Assembly (NCBI GenBank): GCA_007135085.1
Contig: SLJM01000278.1
Coordinates: 1 to 35,613 of the forward strand
Reading direction: 5' to 3'
Source of the DNA: Myxococcales bacterium
GTDB lineage: Bacteria > Myxococcota_A > Bradymonadia > Bradymonadales > Bradymonadaceae
Length of the DNA stretch: 35,613 nucleotides
Below the pieces are notes generated by a model that ran no database searches, was not told the DNA's origin, and worked only from the letters and a program-made list of their open reading frames with translations. The translations under genes were made by a program, and so were the position numbers. Shown here piece after piece: positions 9,169 to 16,662 of this stretch; position 1 is the first letter of the stretch, and every line of letters begins with the position of its first letter.

Positions 9169-10515
9169 CTACAACCGGTATCCAACGCCGATCATGATCT
9201 GATGAAATATATCGATCGACTCCGCTGGAAGAGTGATGACCGACGGATCGGGATCGGGATAGTCCTGGTCGATATAGCTGAAGTTATAGAATAGACCGAC
9301 CAAAAAGGGCTCGAAGAGATTGAGGTGGATCGCTGCTTCGGCGCCGAAGCCGAGCAATCCCTCCGGTGTGCCGTAGGCGCCGCCTGAATTGGAGGATAAG
9401 AGGACCGGCAATAAGAGGCCGTCGGCCTGCACAGTGAGCAATCGGCCCACGGAGTGATGAACGCCACCGCCGATGCGCCCCATAAGGTACCCGTGGCCTG
9501 TATAATTTTCATTGCCCTCGAGAGCGACGTTGATGGTTTCCACTCCGGCGATGACCCGCAGGCGAGTGTTGGCAGATCGGGCGTTTATATAGCGCCCCTC
9601 GGCGCCAAAGCGCATGAACCGGCCGCTCAATTCCCGTTCACCAAAGACGGTGGTAAAGGGAGAAAAGCCGACGACACCGGACGCCTCAAAGGCCGCCGTA
9701 TCGCGCTCGATGGTGGTGATCAGTGCATCCACACGAGCGCCAAAGCCCATCAGCCCCGTGCGATGATAAATACTGAAACTTCCGTCGGGTTGGTCCATAT
9801 TCATCGATCGGCGACCGGTCAGCGCACCGGCGTAAATGGCGATATTTCGACTCATATCGCCGTAGCGCTGGCGATGTCCGGCAAGCGCTCTATCTCGCGG
9901 TGAGAGTTCGTCGCTCTCTGCCTGGTCCACGTCGGCAGAATCGTCCGATTCTTTAGCGATCTGAAAGTCCTCGTCGCTGATGCTTCCCTCGCTGACCTCT
10001 CGTCGAAATCCACGGACCTCGGGGACCAGCGCCGAAAATGCTTCGCGCAGCGTCTCCACCGCCGCCGGTTCGCCCAACGTGCCGTCGTCGAGACTGCGCT
10101 CCACCTCGGTGAGCTCCCACCCGCGAGGACCGAAGACCGTGATATAGAGCTGATTTCCCTGGTCTTCGACGCGGTGGATCAGCAATCCCTCCACATTGGA
10201 ATGCCACATGGCGGCGGCGAAATTATCGACCAACTCCGGCCATCGGCCCCAGTCAGCCAGGACCTCTTCGTCGATTCCCACCTCTCGAGCGGAGCGCAAG
10301 AAGTTTCGCTCCCGAATCAGATCGATCTGATCGCTTCCGCTGAGCAACTCCCGGACCGCCTGGTAACTCTCCTGCCCCTCGGATCCGCTGGTATTGACGT
10401 AGACCAGACGGAGCGGATCTTCTTGATCCTGGGCCGATACTGCCGCGGGCAGCATCAAAATGCATAGAAGCAAGGAGACAAGTCCCAGGTGAAAGTGAAA
10501 GAGCTGGTTCTTCAT
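9169..10515 (-). CDS. Secreted protein, probable outer-membrane beta-barrel, function unknown
   Basis: A 448-residue protein from the ATG at 10515, which opens a clean signal peptide (MKNQLFHF, hydrophobic core, cleavage after AVSA). The frame is open 39 codons further up to 10632, but that part does not look like a secreted N-terminus. Residues about 30-190 form a soluble domain (LRLVYVNTSGSEG, LIRERNFLRSAREVGID, VEGLLIHRVEDQGNQLYITVFGP) resembling periplasmic proteins that assess a small-molecule or FlgO/TolB-like fold. Residues about 190-240 are an acidic linker. The C-terminal half has alternating Gly/aromatic strands and ends in IMIGVGYRL, suggesting a small beta-barrel. Divergent from the metallopeptidase gene. 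I do not recognise a named family. Confidence 0.75.
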   Translation of the reverse strand: MKNQLFHFHLGLVSLLLCILMLPAAVSAQDQEDPLRLVYVNTSGSEGQESYQAVRELLSGSDQIDLIRERNFLRSAREVGIDEEVLADWGRWPELVDNFAAAMWHSNVEGLLIHRVEDQGNQLYITVFGPRGWELTEVERSLDDGTLGEPAAVETLREAFSALVPEVRGFRREVSEGSISDEDFQIAKESDDSADVDQAESDELSPRDRALAGHRQRYGDMSRNIAIYAGALTGRRSMNMDQPDGSFSIYHRTGLMGFGARVDALITTIERDTAAFEASGVVGFSPFTTVFGERELSGRFMRFGAEGRYINARSANTRLRVIAGVETINVALEGNENYTGHGYLMGRIGGGVHHSVGRLLTVQADGLLLPVLLSSNSGGAYGTPEGLLGFGAEAAIHLNLFEPFLVGLFYNFSYIDQDYPDPDPSVITLPAESIDIFHQIMIGVGYRL

Positions 10516-10675
10516 CTCTAATTCTCGACTTCGGCGTAAGACCATTAAAACGCTGTTGATCGCTCTCTTCTGGCTACCAGATTTCGGGCCTGACAGGAAG
10601 GCGGAGGCTCCTTTACTGGAGGAATAAACCATGTCGCGATAGGTTCATACCTCGAAGTAAGCCAGCCGCCATTGC
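10516..10675. promoter_or_regulatory. Divergent intergenic region with an orphan ribosome binding site
   Basis: This 160-base space separates the divergent genes. It holds GGAGG at 10619-10623 followed by ATG at 10631, but that frame stops after three codons (TAG at 10640, again TAA at 10658). The frame is the same as that of the downstream metallopeptidase gene. It may be a minimal upstream ORF or a decayed original start. Confidence 0.4.
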
Positions 10676-11521
10676 ATGACGCCATCCATGTTTGCACTCC
10701 TTAAATCACAACGACGGCGCCGCCTATTGGAGCGGCCCATCCCCGAACGCTGGATGGAGGCCGTCACCGATCATCTGCCGATCTTCGAGTTTTTCCCCGA
10801 CGACCAGGCCCAGCGCTTTTTGTCGCACCTCAAGATCTTCATGTGGGAAAAACTCTGGATCGGCGCCGGCGGCTTCGAACTCGACGAAGAGATGAAAGTC
10901 ATCATCGCCAGCCAGGCCGCCCGGATGGCCCGGGGCCTGCCCCTGTCAGCCTTTGACCGCCATTGCGAATTCGTGATCTACCCCGACCATTTCGTCAATC
11001 CCGACGAAGACGTCTTGCCCGGTCCCTTGCATGGAGAGGCTCATCCCTTCGGCACGGTCGTCTTGAGCTGGCCTGCTGTGCTCTCCGGTCTGGAATATCC
11101 ATGCAGCGGCTACAGCACGATTCTCCATGAAATGGCCCATATACTCGATATGTCCAGCGGCTATTTCGATGGCACGCCCCTGCTCCACAGGGGCAAGGAT
11201 TACGGGCCCTGGGCGGTGGCCTGCCAGAAATATTATTCGGCCATGCGCGACCACCCGGAGGAGAGCTTTCTCGATCTCTACGGGGCGGCCGACGAATCGG
11301 AGTTTTTCGCCGTCGCCACCGAAGCCTTCTTCGGCCTTCCCGAGATCTTCGCCGATCAGGCGCCCGATCTCTTCGCCGAATTTCGCCGTTATTATGGCGT
11401 TGAGCCCCTGATCATCCCCTGTTATTGCGAATCCCACGATCCCCCCGATGACGACGATTACGAGGAGATGGGCTACCCCATCATCCCCCCCCGAGATCCA
11501 ATGGATAATCCCTTCTTCTGA
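10676..11521 (+). CDS. mtfA: M90-family zinc metallopeptidase, MtfA-like
   Basis: A 281-residue protein, close to the usual length of MtfA (about 265). The N-terminal LLKSQRRRRLLERPIPERWMEA stretch is typical of the family. The zinc site is HEMAHILD at residues 151-158 (His151, Glu152, His155), and the third ligand is likely Glu216 in EFFAVATEAFF, the spacing seen in MtfA. In E. coli MtfA is a cytosolic peptidase that binds the glucose repressor Mlc; no Mlc-like gene is in view, so that role cannot be transferred. An alternative ATG lies at 10688; neither start has a good ribosome site. The C-terminus is acidic and proline-rich (DPPDDDDYEEMGYP), longer than usual. It is convergent with the TetR gene. 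Enzyme family confident, substrate unknown. Confidence 0.88.
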   Translation: MTPSMFALLKSQRRRRLLERPIPERWMEAVTDHLPIFEFFPDDQAQRFLSHLKIFMWEKLWIGAGGFELDEEMKVIIASQAARMARGLPLSAFDRHCEFVIYPDHFVNPDEDVLPGPLHGEAHPFGTVVLSWPAVLSGLEYPCSGYSTILHEMAHILDMSSGYFDGTPLLHRGKDYGPWAVACQKYYSAMRDHPEESFLDLYGAADESEFFAVATEAFFGLPEIFADQAPDLFAEFRRYYGVEPLIIPCYCESHDPPDDDDYEEMGYPIIPPRDPMDNPFF

Positions 11522-11555
11522 TCCAAGTGCGAGCGCTCGATCAACGGCGCCTCAC

Positions 11556-12158
11556 TTATAGAGCATCGAGCCCCTTCAGGGCTTTTTCCGTCAAGAAGGG
11601 GCGGATCAAGCCCACCACTCGACTGGGATCGATTTGCACTTCCCCATGGGATTGTTTGACCTGAGCCAGGATCATATAGGACCCGTAGAATAACCAGGCC
11701 GCGTCCAACACGTCCACGTCGTCGACCACATAGCCCATCTCCTGCCATTGGCTGATGGCCTGGGCCATGGCTTTGACCCCTCTTTTCTGAAGGGGCAAAT
11801 AGATCTGGCGCACGTCTTCTTCGTCGAGCTCGGCGAGGACCAAAAAGATCATCCGCGCCATATTGGGGTTGGACTCCAGGATCGTGACATAATAGTCCAC
11901 ACAGGCGGTGATCGCCTCCAGGGGATCCTCTCCCTTCTCCTCGAGTAACGCCTCCAATCCCCGGGTCAGGCGACTGGCCGTATGGTTGATGGCCTCCGTA
12001 AAGATATCCCTCTTACTGCCGAAATACCGATATAATAAGGCCTCCGTGACTCCCGCCTCTTCGGCGATGCTTTTGGTCGTCGAGCCATGGTAGGTGGATC
12101 GAGCAAAGACCTTGATCGCGCTCAACAAGATCTGTTTTTTCCGCTTCGCTGCGGGCAT
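11556..12158 (-). CDS. TetR/AcrR-family transcriptional regulator
   Basis: A 200-residue protein from the ATG at 12158; the frame extends up to 12278 and a TTG at 12173 (LSTRRMPAAKRKK) is a fair alternative start. The N-terminal helix-turn-helix is classical TetR: ILLSAIKVFARSTYHGSTT, then KSIAEEAGVTEALLYRYF and GSKRDIFTEAI (residues about 10-60). The C-terminal part is an all-helical ligand-binding domain of usual length. Such proteins repress neighbouring genes or their own gene until a small hydrophobic ligand binds. No efflux or lipid gene is adjacent, so the regulon cannot be named. A dyad at 12259-12268 may be its own operator. It is convergent with the metallopeptidase gene, overlapping its likely terminator. 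Confidence 0.9.
   Translation of the reverse strand: MPAAKRKKQILLSAIKVFARSTYHGSTTKSIAEEAGVTEALLYRYFGSKRDIFTEAINHTASRLTRGLEALLEEKGEDPLEAITACVDYYVTILESNPNMARMIFLVLAELDEEDVRQIYLPLQKRGVKAMAQAISQWQEMGYVVDDVDVLDAAWLFYGSYMILAQVKQSHGEVQIDPSRVVGLIRPFLTEKALKGLDAL
11569..11587 (+). terminator. Candidate intrinsic terminator of the mtfA-like gene
   Basis: A 5-bp stem AGCCC/GGGCT with a CTTCA loop is followed by five T. It sits 48 bases after the stop at 11521, inside the 3' end of the convergent TetR gene. The stem is short, so the efficiency is uncertain. Confidence 0.45.
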
Positions 12159-12258
12159 GCGCCGTGTCGACAAAACTACAACTCCCTGTGGCCAGACCAA
12201 TCGAAAGGCTCCAATCGCCGACGACCTTCGCATAATTAGGCCGCCTTCGAAAGGGATT

Positions 12259-12268
12259 AGTGAACACT
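12259..12268. promoter_or_regulatory. Small dyad upstream of the TetR gene, possible autoregulatory operator
   Basis: AGTG-AA-CACT forms a 4-2-4 inverted repeat in an AT-rich setting (ATTAGTGAACACTTAAT), about 100 bases upstream of the chosen TetR start. TetR operators are often such dyads, but a dyad this short can occur by chance. Confidence 0.3.
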
Positions 12269-12345
12269 TAATTATCAACGGTCTTTAAGCCGTGAGTAGC
12301 GTTCAGTGGGGTGACAGTAATCTGCGATGTTCTCTGCTCTCGTAT

Positions 12346-12406
12346 TCCCTGGAGCGCGGACTGCTAGCCCGCATTGCGGCCAAGCTGGCCGCGCTCCATT
12401 GGGACT
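12346..12406 (+). repeat. REP-like double-hairpin element, copy 2
   Basis: A 61-base unit starting TCCCTGGAGCGCGGACTG and ending CCATTGGGACT. It contains the near-palindrome GCGGACTGCTAGCCCGC (one mismatch from perfect) and the perfect GCGGCCAAGCTGGCCGC. It is repeated 75 bases on with only two base changes. Confidence 0.9.
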
Positions 12407-12420
12407 AAACACTTACAGCT

Positions 12421-12481
12421 TCCCTGGAGCGCGGACTGCTAGTCCGCATTGCGGCCAAGCTGGCCGCGCTCTATTGGGACT
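12421..12481 (+). repeat. REP-like double-hairpin element, copy 3
   Basis: The same 61-base unit as copy 2. The first palindrome is intact here (GCGGACTGCTAGTCCGC) and the second is GCGGCCAAGCTGGCCGC. The pair of copies lies just upstream of the candidate replication origin. Confidence 0.9.
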
Positions 12482-12491
12482 GAGTGGGCCC

Positions 12492-12743
12492 TGTGGAAAG
12501 GTCTGTGCAAAACACTGTTGGATCTCTGTTGATGACCTGGTGGTTTTTCTGAGGAAAACGGAGCCGCTTTTCTCGTCACACTCTCGTCACAGACTTTTCC
12601 GATCCTAATTGTGGGAAATTAATCGTTGTTTTACAGGTAGTTAAATATGTTTTCCACATTTCCACAGCCCCTATTACTAAGACTATCTAAAATATAAAAA
12701 CTCCTTTTTTTCTAGTTAACAGTCTTTAGAGGCCTGTGGAAAA
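12492..12743. other. oriC: Candidate chromosomal replication origin (oriC)
   Basis: A cluster of DnaA-box-like 9-mers close to the consensus TGTGGATAA: TGTGGAAAG 12492-12500, TGTGCAAAA 12504-12512, TGTGGGAAA 12610-12618, and in reverse TTTTCCACA 12650-12658 and ATTTCCACA 12658-12666, then TGTGGAAAA 12735-12743. Between the reverse boxes and the last one lies an AT-rich stretch (12671-12720) that could serve as the unwinding element. dnaN and recF follow at once. The region has no gene for over 550 bases. Most boxes differ from the consensus at the same position (A for T at position 7), which suggests a lineage-specific box. This is inference from motif clustering and gene context; dnaA itself is not in the window. 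Confidence 0.6.
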
Positions 12744-12865
12744 CTTCTGGGAAACCTGCCTGGTCGCCACGAGACTAAAAGGGACTTGCATCACCGCGCC
12801 AGCTATGGTGGATTGGGAGGTCGAAAGCGCTAATAAAAACGCCGTCCCATGTGGAGACGAGGTCC

Positions 12866-13990
12866 ATGAAGATTCGGATTTCCAGTGATGCTCTCAGCCA
12901 GGAGCTCTTCAAACTTCAGGGTGTGGTCAGCCATCGAAGCACGCTGGCCATTTTGTCCAATGCCTTGCTCGAGGCCGAGGGCGATACGCTGACTCTGCAC
13001 GCCACGGACCTCGATATTTCGGTGTCCACCTCCTGCACCTGCGAGGTGTTGGAACCTGGCAAGGTCACCCTCCAGGCGCGAAGCCTCTTCGATATAGTCA
13101 AGAATCTGGAGAGCGATACTCTGGAATTGGAGACCGAGGAGAACCACTGGGCCAACCTGAAATCGGGCTCCGTATCGTGTCGAATCGTGGGAACCCACGC
13201 CGACGACTTTCCGAATATTCTGGATACGTCGTCAGTGGAGCTCTTTCCCATCGCCACGGAGCGCCTGCTGGACATGATCGACAAGACGATCTTCAGCGTC
13301 TCCACCGATGATTCGCGGGCCAACCTGACCGGTGCGTTTTTCAAGGTCACCGACGAGAATAATCTGTTGATGGTCTCCACCGACGGCCACCGACTGTCGA
13401 AGATCGAAACGCCCCCCGAGGATTTCGATCCCGAGGCCGATATCCCGGCAGCCCTGACGGAGGGAATCATTATCCCTCGAAAGGGACTGGCCGAGATTCG
13501 CCGGATCGTCGACGCCGACGATTCGGAGCTGTCCTTTGGGCTTATCGACAATAACGTGGTCTTCAAGACCGGCCCCATGAGCCTGTCCGTTCGACTGATC
13601 GACGGCAGCTTCCCAGACTTCACTCAGGTATTGCCTCGTGAATCGGAGCATCGGGCCATCGCCGAGAAGAGCCTGCTGGACCAATCGCTCAAATTCGTGA
13701 GCCTCTTCGCAAGCTCGAAGACTCATAACGTACGGCTGTCGCTGTCCGACGAAGGCCTGGAACTCTACGCCTCCGACCCGGACCGTGGAGAAGCCAAAAA
13801 AGTGGTGCCCGTCGAATACGAGGGTCAGCCGGTCAAAGCGGGCTTTAATTTCCGCTATCTCAAAGACGTGCTCGGCGCCATCGAAGGTGATGCGGTCTCG
13901 ATCGAGATCATCGACACCTTATCGCCGACGCTGATTCGCGATCCGGACCGCGAGGAGATGCTCTTTGTCGTCATGCCCATGCGCCTGTGA
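12866..13990 (+). CDS. dnaN: DNA polymerase III beta subunit (sliding clamp)
   Basis: A 374-residue protein, the normal length of bacterial beta clamps (about 366-380). The ATG at 12866 is preceded by GGAGACGAGG and gives the standard opening MKIRISSDALSQELFKLQGVVS; an in-frame GTG at 12851 is too early. Three repeated clamp domains can be followed (about 1-120, 125-250, 255-374), with family motifs such as RSTLAILSNALLEA, LMVSTDGHRLS, PRKGLAEIRRI and the C-terminal LFVVMPMRL that forms part of the partner-binding pocket. The ring-shaped dimer encircles DNA and tethers the replicative polymerase and repair proteins. recF starts 6 bases after the stop, so dnaN-recF-rlmD is probably one operon. 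It lies directly downstream of the candidate origin. Confidence 0.97.
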   Translation: MKIRISSDALSQELFKLQGVVSHRSTLAILSNALLEAEGDTLTLHATDLDISVSTSCTCEVLEPGKVTLQARSLFDIVKNLESDTLELETEENHWANLKSGSVSCRIVGTHADDFPNILDTSSVELFPIATERLLDMIDKTIFSVSTDDSRANLTGAFFKVTDENNLLMVSTDGHRLSKIETPPEDFDPEADIPAALTEGIIIPRKGLAEIRRIVDADDSELSFGLIDNNVVFKTGPMSLSVRLIDGSFPDFTQVLPRESEHRAIAEKSLLDQSLKFVSLFASSKTHNVRLSLSDEGLELYASDPDRGEAKKVVPVEYEGQPVKAGFNFRYLKDVLGAIEGDAVSIEIIDTLSPTLIRDPDREEMLFVVMPMRL

Positions 13991-13996
13991 CGACGC

Positions 13997-15121
13997 ATGC
14001 AGCTAGAAGCGATCCGGCTCAGTGATTTTCGAAATTTCGAGCACGTCGAAGTCGTTCCCCACGAGCGCTTCAATATCCTCACCGGCGCCAACGGGCAGGG
14101 AAAGACCAACTTTTTGGAGGCCCTCTACCTGTTGAGCGCCGTCAAGAGCTTCCGCAGCCAGGCCACCAACGCCAACCTCATTCGATTCGGGGCCGACGAA
14201 GCCCTATTGGAGGCCCGCATCGAGCGCGGCGGCCACGAGCGCAAGGTACGCCTCGAGATCGGCCCTCGGGGAAAAAAGATCTATCTAAATGACCAGGGGG
14301 TTCGAAATATCGCCGACTTCTTCGGCACCCTCAATGTGGTGGTCTTCGGCCCCGACGATATCGGTGTGTTGAAGGGTTCGCCATCGCGGCGCCGCGATTT
14401 TATCGATCGGGCAATCTTTAACGCCCACCCGGCCTTCGGCACGGAGTCGATGCATTACGACGCCGTGCTCAAGAATCGAAACGCACTGCTCAAAGAGCCC
14501 AAGATCGACGGCTCGCTTCTGTCGGTCTACGACGACCAATTTATCGAGTGGGGAGCGCGAATATTGCGGCGCCGCCTGGATTTTACCGAACATTTTCGGC
14601 CCGTCTTAGAGCGCACCTTTCACGCCATCTTCAGCCCCGACTATCACGCCGGGTTGACCTATGAGCCGACCTGGATGGAGGGCACCATCGACGTGGAGCG
14701 GGCCCTGGAGCAGGACTCCTTCGTCGAGACCCTGCTGGCCGAATCTCTTCGCCGCACAGACGATGAGGAACGCCAGCGGGGGTATACGGTGGTCGGCCCT
14801 CACCGCGACGACCTGGTGGCCACCTTAAACGGCCGCGAGGTCCGCGCCTTTGCCAGCCAGGGTCAGACGCGAGCGTTTATCCTGGCCATGAAGATTGCGG
14901 AGATCACCTACCTGGAGGAGCGCTACCATTTCGCGCCGATCTTGCTCCTCGACGACGTCTCCAGTGAGCTTGACCGAGAGCGAAACCGCCATCTCTTCGA
15001 TTTTCTAAAAAACCGCCAATCGGGACAGGTCTTTATCACCACCACCCATCGAGATCATATCCTGCTGGACGACGATCTGAGGGTCTTTCAGGTTCGAGAG
15101 GGTAATATATGCTCGATCTAG
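13997..15121 (+). CDS. recF: DNA replication and repair protein RecF
   Basis: A 374-residue protein of normal RecF length. It opens with the standard MQLEAIRLSDFRNFEH. Walker A is GANGQGKTN (residues 30-38), the ABC signature lies in FASQGQTRAFILAMKIAE and Walker B plus D-loop in PILLLDDVSSELD. RecF-specific segments are also present (VVVFGPDDIGVLKGSPSRRR, TVVGPHRDDL). RecF binds gapped DNA with RecR and RecO and helps load RecA. The gene follows dnaN by 6 bases and overlaps rlmD by 13 bases. Confidence 0.97.
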   Translation: MQLEAIRLSDFRNFEHVEVVPHERFNILTGANGQGKTNFLEALYLLSAVKSFRSQATNANLIRFGADEALLEARIERGGHERKVRLEIGPRGKKIYLNDQGVRNIADFFGTLNVVVFGPDDIGVLKGSPSRRRDFIDRAIFNAHPAFGTESMHYDAVLKNRNALLKEPKIDGSLLSVYDDQFIEWGARILRRRLDFTEHFRPVLERTFHAIFSPDYHAGLTYEPTWMEGTIDVERALEQDSFVETLLAESLRRTDDEERQRGYTVVGPHRDDLVATLNGREVRAFASQGQTRAFILAMKIAEITYLEERYHFAPILLLDDVSSELDRERNRHLFDFLKNRQSGQVFITTTHRDHILLDDDLRVFQVREGNICSI

Positions 15122-16605
15122 AGCGGGGTCTTCAAAAGGGCGCAGAGCTCGTCGTCGATATCGAGGGAGTCACCGACCGGGGGCTGGGCCGTGGGCAGGT
15201 GGAGGCCATCGTCGGGCCCCAGCGTGAGCATATTACCTATGAGGTCTTCGTGCGAAAGGCCGTGCCCGGAGACCGGGTGCGCGTCGAGGTGGAGCGCATT
15301 CGCCGTCGCCGGTGCACCTGTCATATTCTCGAATTTATCGAAAAGTCGCCGATTCGAATCGAGCCCAGATGTCCCCACTTCGGGCGCCGTGAATTGAGCG
15401 GCGAGGGGTGTGGGGGGTGTACTTATCAAGAGCTGAGTTATCGCCATCAACTGGCCATCAAAGAGCGGCGCATTAAAGAACATTTCATCGCCGAGGGCCT
15501 CGACCCGGGCCTGGTGCTGCCCTTAAAGGGCATGGACCAGCCCTGGTTTTATCGCAATAAGATGGTCTTTAGCTTCGGCGATACGGCGGAGCGCGATTTT
15601 GCTCTTGGCCTCCATCCCACGGGGTATAGCTACGAAATCGTCAACCTCGAGACCTGCTATTTGCAATCTGAATTCGTCGCCAAATTCGTTCCTGCCCTGC
15701 GGCGATGGGCAATTGAGCGTCAGTTAAAGCCCTGGCGAAATACGTCGCGAGACGGCCTGCTTCTGGAGCTGATGGTCCGGGAGGGAAAGCAGACCGGGGA
15801 GCGTATGGTCGAGCTGGTCACCACTGCCGACGAGTCGGTGTCGATGGACGGACAACGGGTGCCGGCCCAGCAGGTGGGTCGGGCATTTTGCGACTTCTCG
15901 CTGGCTCAGGCCGAAGCATTGGGCCAGAAAATCACCTCCGTTTATTGGACTCAAAAACTGGCCCGAAAAGGGCAGTCCACCCGGTGGATCGAGCACCATC
16001 TCCATGGTCAGGCCGTCCTCCACGAAGAGCTTCATTTGCCCGACGATCGAAGCCTTCGCTTTGCTATTCATCCCCGCGCATTTTTTCAGCCCAATACTCT
16101 GGGCGCCCAGATCCTCTATGGGGAGGTCATCGAAAAAGCGGGGCTTGAAAAAGGCCACGGCAAGGTGCTCGACCTCTATAGCGGCACGGGCACCATCGGC
16201 CTGTGCCTGGCCCCGTTCTGTCAGGAGGTCTATGGCATCGAGATGCAGACCGATGCCGTGGAAAACGCCCGGCGAAATGCCGAGTATAATGGTATCGACA
16301 ATATCGAATTTTTCGCCGGTGATGTGGGTGACGTCCTCAAATCGGAGCAATTCTTCCCGATCTGCGATGAGATCGACCTCACCGTCGTCGATCCCCCTCG
16401 CGGCGGCCTCCAGCGCTCGGCGATTGAGCAGATCTTAGAAATCGGCGCTCCCCACCTGGTCTATATATCCTGCAATCCGGCCACGCTGGCGCCGAATCTA
16501 AGAGATCTCCAAAAAGGGGGCTACCAATTGGAGATCGTCCAGCCCGTCGATATGTTCCCCCAGACCTATCATGTGGAGTGCGTGGCCCTGTTGCGTCGAA
16601 GCTGA
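15109..16605 (+). CDS. rlmD: 23S rRNA (uracil-5-)-methyltransferase, RlmD/RumA family
   Basis: A 498-residue protein, somewhat longer than E. coli RlmD (433). The ATG at 15109 has GAGAGGG upstream and lies inside the recF end, giving a 13-base overlap. An N-terminal TRAM-like domain (about 12-75) is followed by Cys88, Cys101, Cys104 and probably Cys183 as iron-sulphur ligands, though the first spacing is C-X12-C rather than the C-X5-C of E. coli. The SAM domain has FFQPNT, LDLYSGTGTIGL and VVDPPRGG. The catalytic cysteine is Cys455 in ISCNPATLAPNL, and Glu490 in YHVECVALL is the likely base. The family methylates U1939 (RlmD) or U747/U54 (RlmC/TrmFO-like TrmA group) using SAM; which uridine is used here is inference. 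Its place behind recF is unusual. Confidence 0.9.
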   Translation: MLDLERGLQKGAELVVDIEGVTDRGLGRGQVEAIVGPQREHITYEVFVRKAVPGDRVRVEVERIRRRRCTCHILEFIEKSPIRIEPRCPHFGRRELSGEGCGGCTYQELSYRHQLAIKERRIKEHFIAEGLDPGLVLPLKGMDQPWFYRNKMVFSFGDTAERDFALGLHPTGYSYEIVNLETCYLQSEFVAKFVPALRRWAIERQLKPWRNTSRDGLLLELMVREGKQTGERMVELVTTADESVSMDGQRVPAQQVGRAFCDFSLAQAEALGQKITSVYWTQKLARKGQSTRWIEHHLHGQAVLHEELHLPDDRSLRFAIHPRAFFQPNTLGAQILYGEVIEKAGLEKGHGKVLDLYSGTGTIGLCLAPFCQEVYGIEMQTDAVENARRNAEYNGIDNIEFFAGDVGDVLKSEQFFPICDEIDLTVVDPPRGGLQRSAIEQILEIGAPHLVYISCNPATLAPNLRDLQKGGYQLEIVQPVDMFPQTYHVECVALLRRS

Positions 16606-16662
16606 TAGGTTTTATCCCATTCGGAATTTATTAAACCACTATCACTTCTGCGCGAGCAGGCT

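Noticed and set aside
10676-11521. Assigning the Mlc-control role of E. coli MtfA
   Set aside because: No Mlc or PTS gene is present in the window; only the peptidase family is supported.
12327-12608. 93-codon open frame over the REP-like copies
   Set aside because: It translates the repeat twice (same peptide segment duplicated) and continues into the candidate origin; an artefact of the palindromic elements.
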